Origin: Candidatus Gastranaerophilales bacterium
GTDB lineage: Bacteria > Cyanobacteriota > Vampirovibrionia > Gastranaerophilales > Gastranaerophilaceae
Reading direction: 5' to 3'
DNA: 6,338 nucleotides
Assembly (NCBI GenBank): GCA_944323095.1
Contig: CALURE010000094.1
Location: forward strand, 1 to 6,338
Of this stretch, positions 6,001 to 6,338 are shown piece after piece. Both the position numbers and the translations under genes were made by a program. Below the pieces are notes generated by a model. The model ran no database searches, was not told the DNA's origin, and saw only the letters and a program-made list of their open reading frames with translations. The first letter of the stretch is position 1, and each line of letters begins with the position of its first letter.

Positions 6001-6072
6001 CCTGTAAAAGCTGAAAATTGCCAGCTACCCGTAATTGTTACAAATATTTACATATTAAATATTATTTGAAGT

Positions 6073-6104
6073 TAATAAGTAAATAGGTGAATAAGCGAAT
6101 AAGT
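6073..6104. repeat. Four imperfect tandem 8-bp repeats
   Basis: Four consecutive octamers: TAATAAGT, AAATAGGT, GAATAAGC and GAATAAGT. Units differ by 1-4 bases. They lie in non-coding DNA between the frameshifted gene and the palindromic repeats. On the minus strand they translate to low-complexity leucine/tyrosine/serine sequence that I take as spurious. Confidence 0.75.
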
Positions 6105-6142
6105 CCTTAAGGTGAGGCTGAAGCGCACAAAATATTATCTTC

Positions 6143-6174
6143 TTCTCCCCTTGCGGGAGAGGGTAAGGGTGAGG
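6143..6174. repeat. GC-rich palindromic intergenic repeat
   Basis: A hairpin of TCTCCC (6144-6149) and GGGAGA (6155-6160) around a 5-nt loop is followed by a purine-rich GGGTAAGGGTGAGGGG tail. It is much richer in GC than its surroundings. Its minus-strand translation contains PHPYPLPQGE, a string often seen in spuriously annotated proteins because this kind of dispersed repeat occurs in many bacterial genomes (general recollection). No gene is implied. Confidence 0.65.
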
Positions 6175-6182
6175 GGTATAAT

Positions 6183-6306
6183 AATCTGCACTTAATGAAA
6201 CAGCAACAAAGCGGATGCTGTCTGAGCGGTAAAGAGATGCTGAAACGAGTTCAGCATGACCAATATATAGCGAGTTCATCCGCTCGGGTTGAATTTAGTG
6301 CAGATT
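6183..6306. repeat. 124-bp nested inverted-repeat element
   Basis: Three pairs of inverted repeats are nested symmetrically. The outer pair is AATCTGCACTTAA (6183-6195) with its complement at 6294-6306, one mismatch in 13. The middle pair is AGCGGATG (6210-6217) and CATCCGCT (6277-6284). The inner pair is ATGCTGAA (6237-6244) and TTCAGCAT (6250-6257) around a 5-nt loop. The whole could fold into one long imperfect hairpin. The minus-strand translation of the inner part reads HAELVSAS, a well-known signature of dispersed palindromic repeats wrongly called as proteins. It fits a MITE-like or REP-like intergenic element. I see no transposase and no target duplication. Confidence 0.7.
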
Positions 6307-6338
6307 AAGCGGTCTGCGTGTTTCTTTTTCTTATCCAA

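Larger units (their letters stand above)
5956..6338. other. Gene-free stretch made mostly of repeats
   Basis: No supportable gene is present. Bases 5956-6070 are AT-rich leader and promoter DNA of the frameshifted paralog, 6073-6104 the 8-bp tandem repeats, 6143-6174 the GC-rich palindrome and 6183-6306 the nested inverted-repeat element. The last 32 bases continue toward something outside the window. A minus-strand frame of 20 codons, ending in a TGA at 6276-6278, enters from the right edge but largely overlaps the repeat, so it is not called as a gene. Confidence 0.6.

Noticed and set aside
6055..6279. A 74-residue minus-strand ORF containing HAELVSAS and PHPYPLPQGE
   Set aside because: It is built from three repeat types in series, has no SD, and contains signature strings of repeats often mistaken for proteins.
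6276..6338. C-terminal end of a minus-strand gene entering from the right edge (20 codons then TGA)
   Set aside because: Most of it lies within the nested repeat and nothing in the sequence identifies it; it would need the adjoining DNA to judge.

Overview
The window looks like chromosome from an AT-rich, anaerobic, probably gut- or host-associated bacterium. My best guess is a non-photosynthetic cyanobacterial relative (Melainabacteria / Gastranaerophilales). This rests on my recollection of that group's many small proteins that begin with a short N-terminal stretch ending in an N-F-G-M-A type motif, seen here in two tandem paralogs, and on the rubrerythrin/rubredoxin/PerR oxidative-stress set typical of strict anaerobes. 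It is an impression, not a search result.

Region 1 (1-1742, minus strand) is a peroxide-defence cluster. A consensus-like promoter (TTGACA, 17-bp spacer, TAAAAT) drives perR, then a 45-residue rubredoxin, then a complete rubrerythrin, ending at an intrinsic terminator. Beyond the terminator lies a second, divergent rubrerythrin that runs off the left edge. A PerR/Fur-box-like sequence overlaps the -10 of the perR promoter, which suggests autoregulation. Rubredoxin would pass electrons to rubrerythrin, which reduces H2O2 to water, and PerR would sense the peroxide. The second rubrerythrin lacks the first iron-ligand glutamate.

Region 2 (1806-4747, plus strand) holds a 90-residue protein of unknown function with a C-terminal membrane anchor, divergent from perR, followed by a large secreted M16 zinc metallopeptidase with two fused units. 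The peptidase carries the HxxEH zinc site in its first half and the R/Y pair in its second half. Its stop codon sits in the loop of a perfect 13-bp terminator hairpin that can also serve the convergent gene.

Region 3 (4760-6000, minus strand) holds two paralogous small proteins of unknown function, each with its own SD and an identical promoter-like decamer, separated by a strong bidirectional terminator. The upstream copy is broken by a one-base frameshift at an A7 tract. Restoring one A gives a 173-residue protein that aligns with its 177-residue neighbour.

Region 4 (6000-6338) has no convincing gene. It holds three kinds of repeat side by side: four imperfect 8-bp tandem units, a GC-rich palindrome and a 124-bp nested inverted-repeat element.
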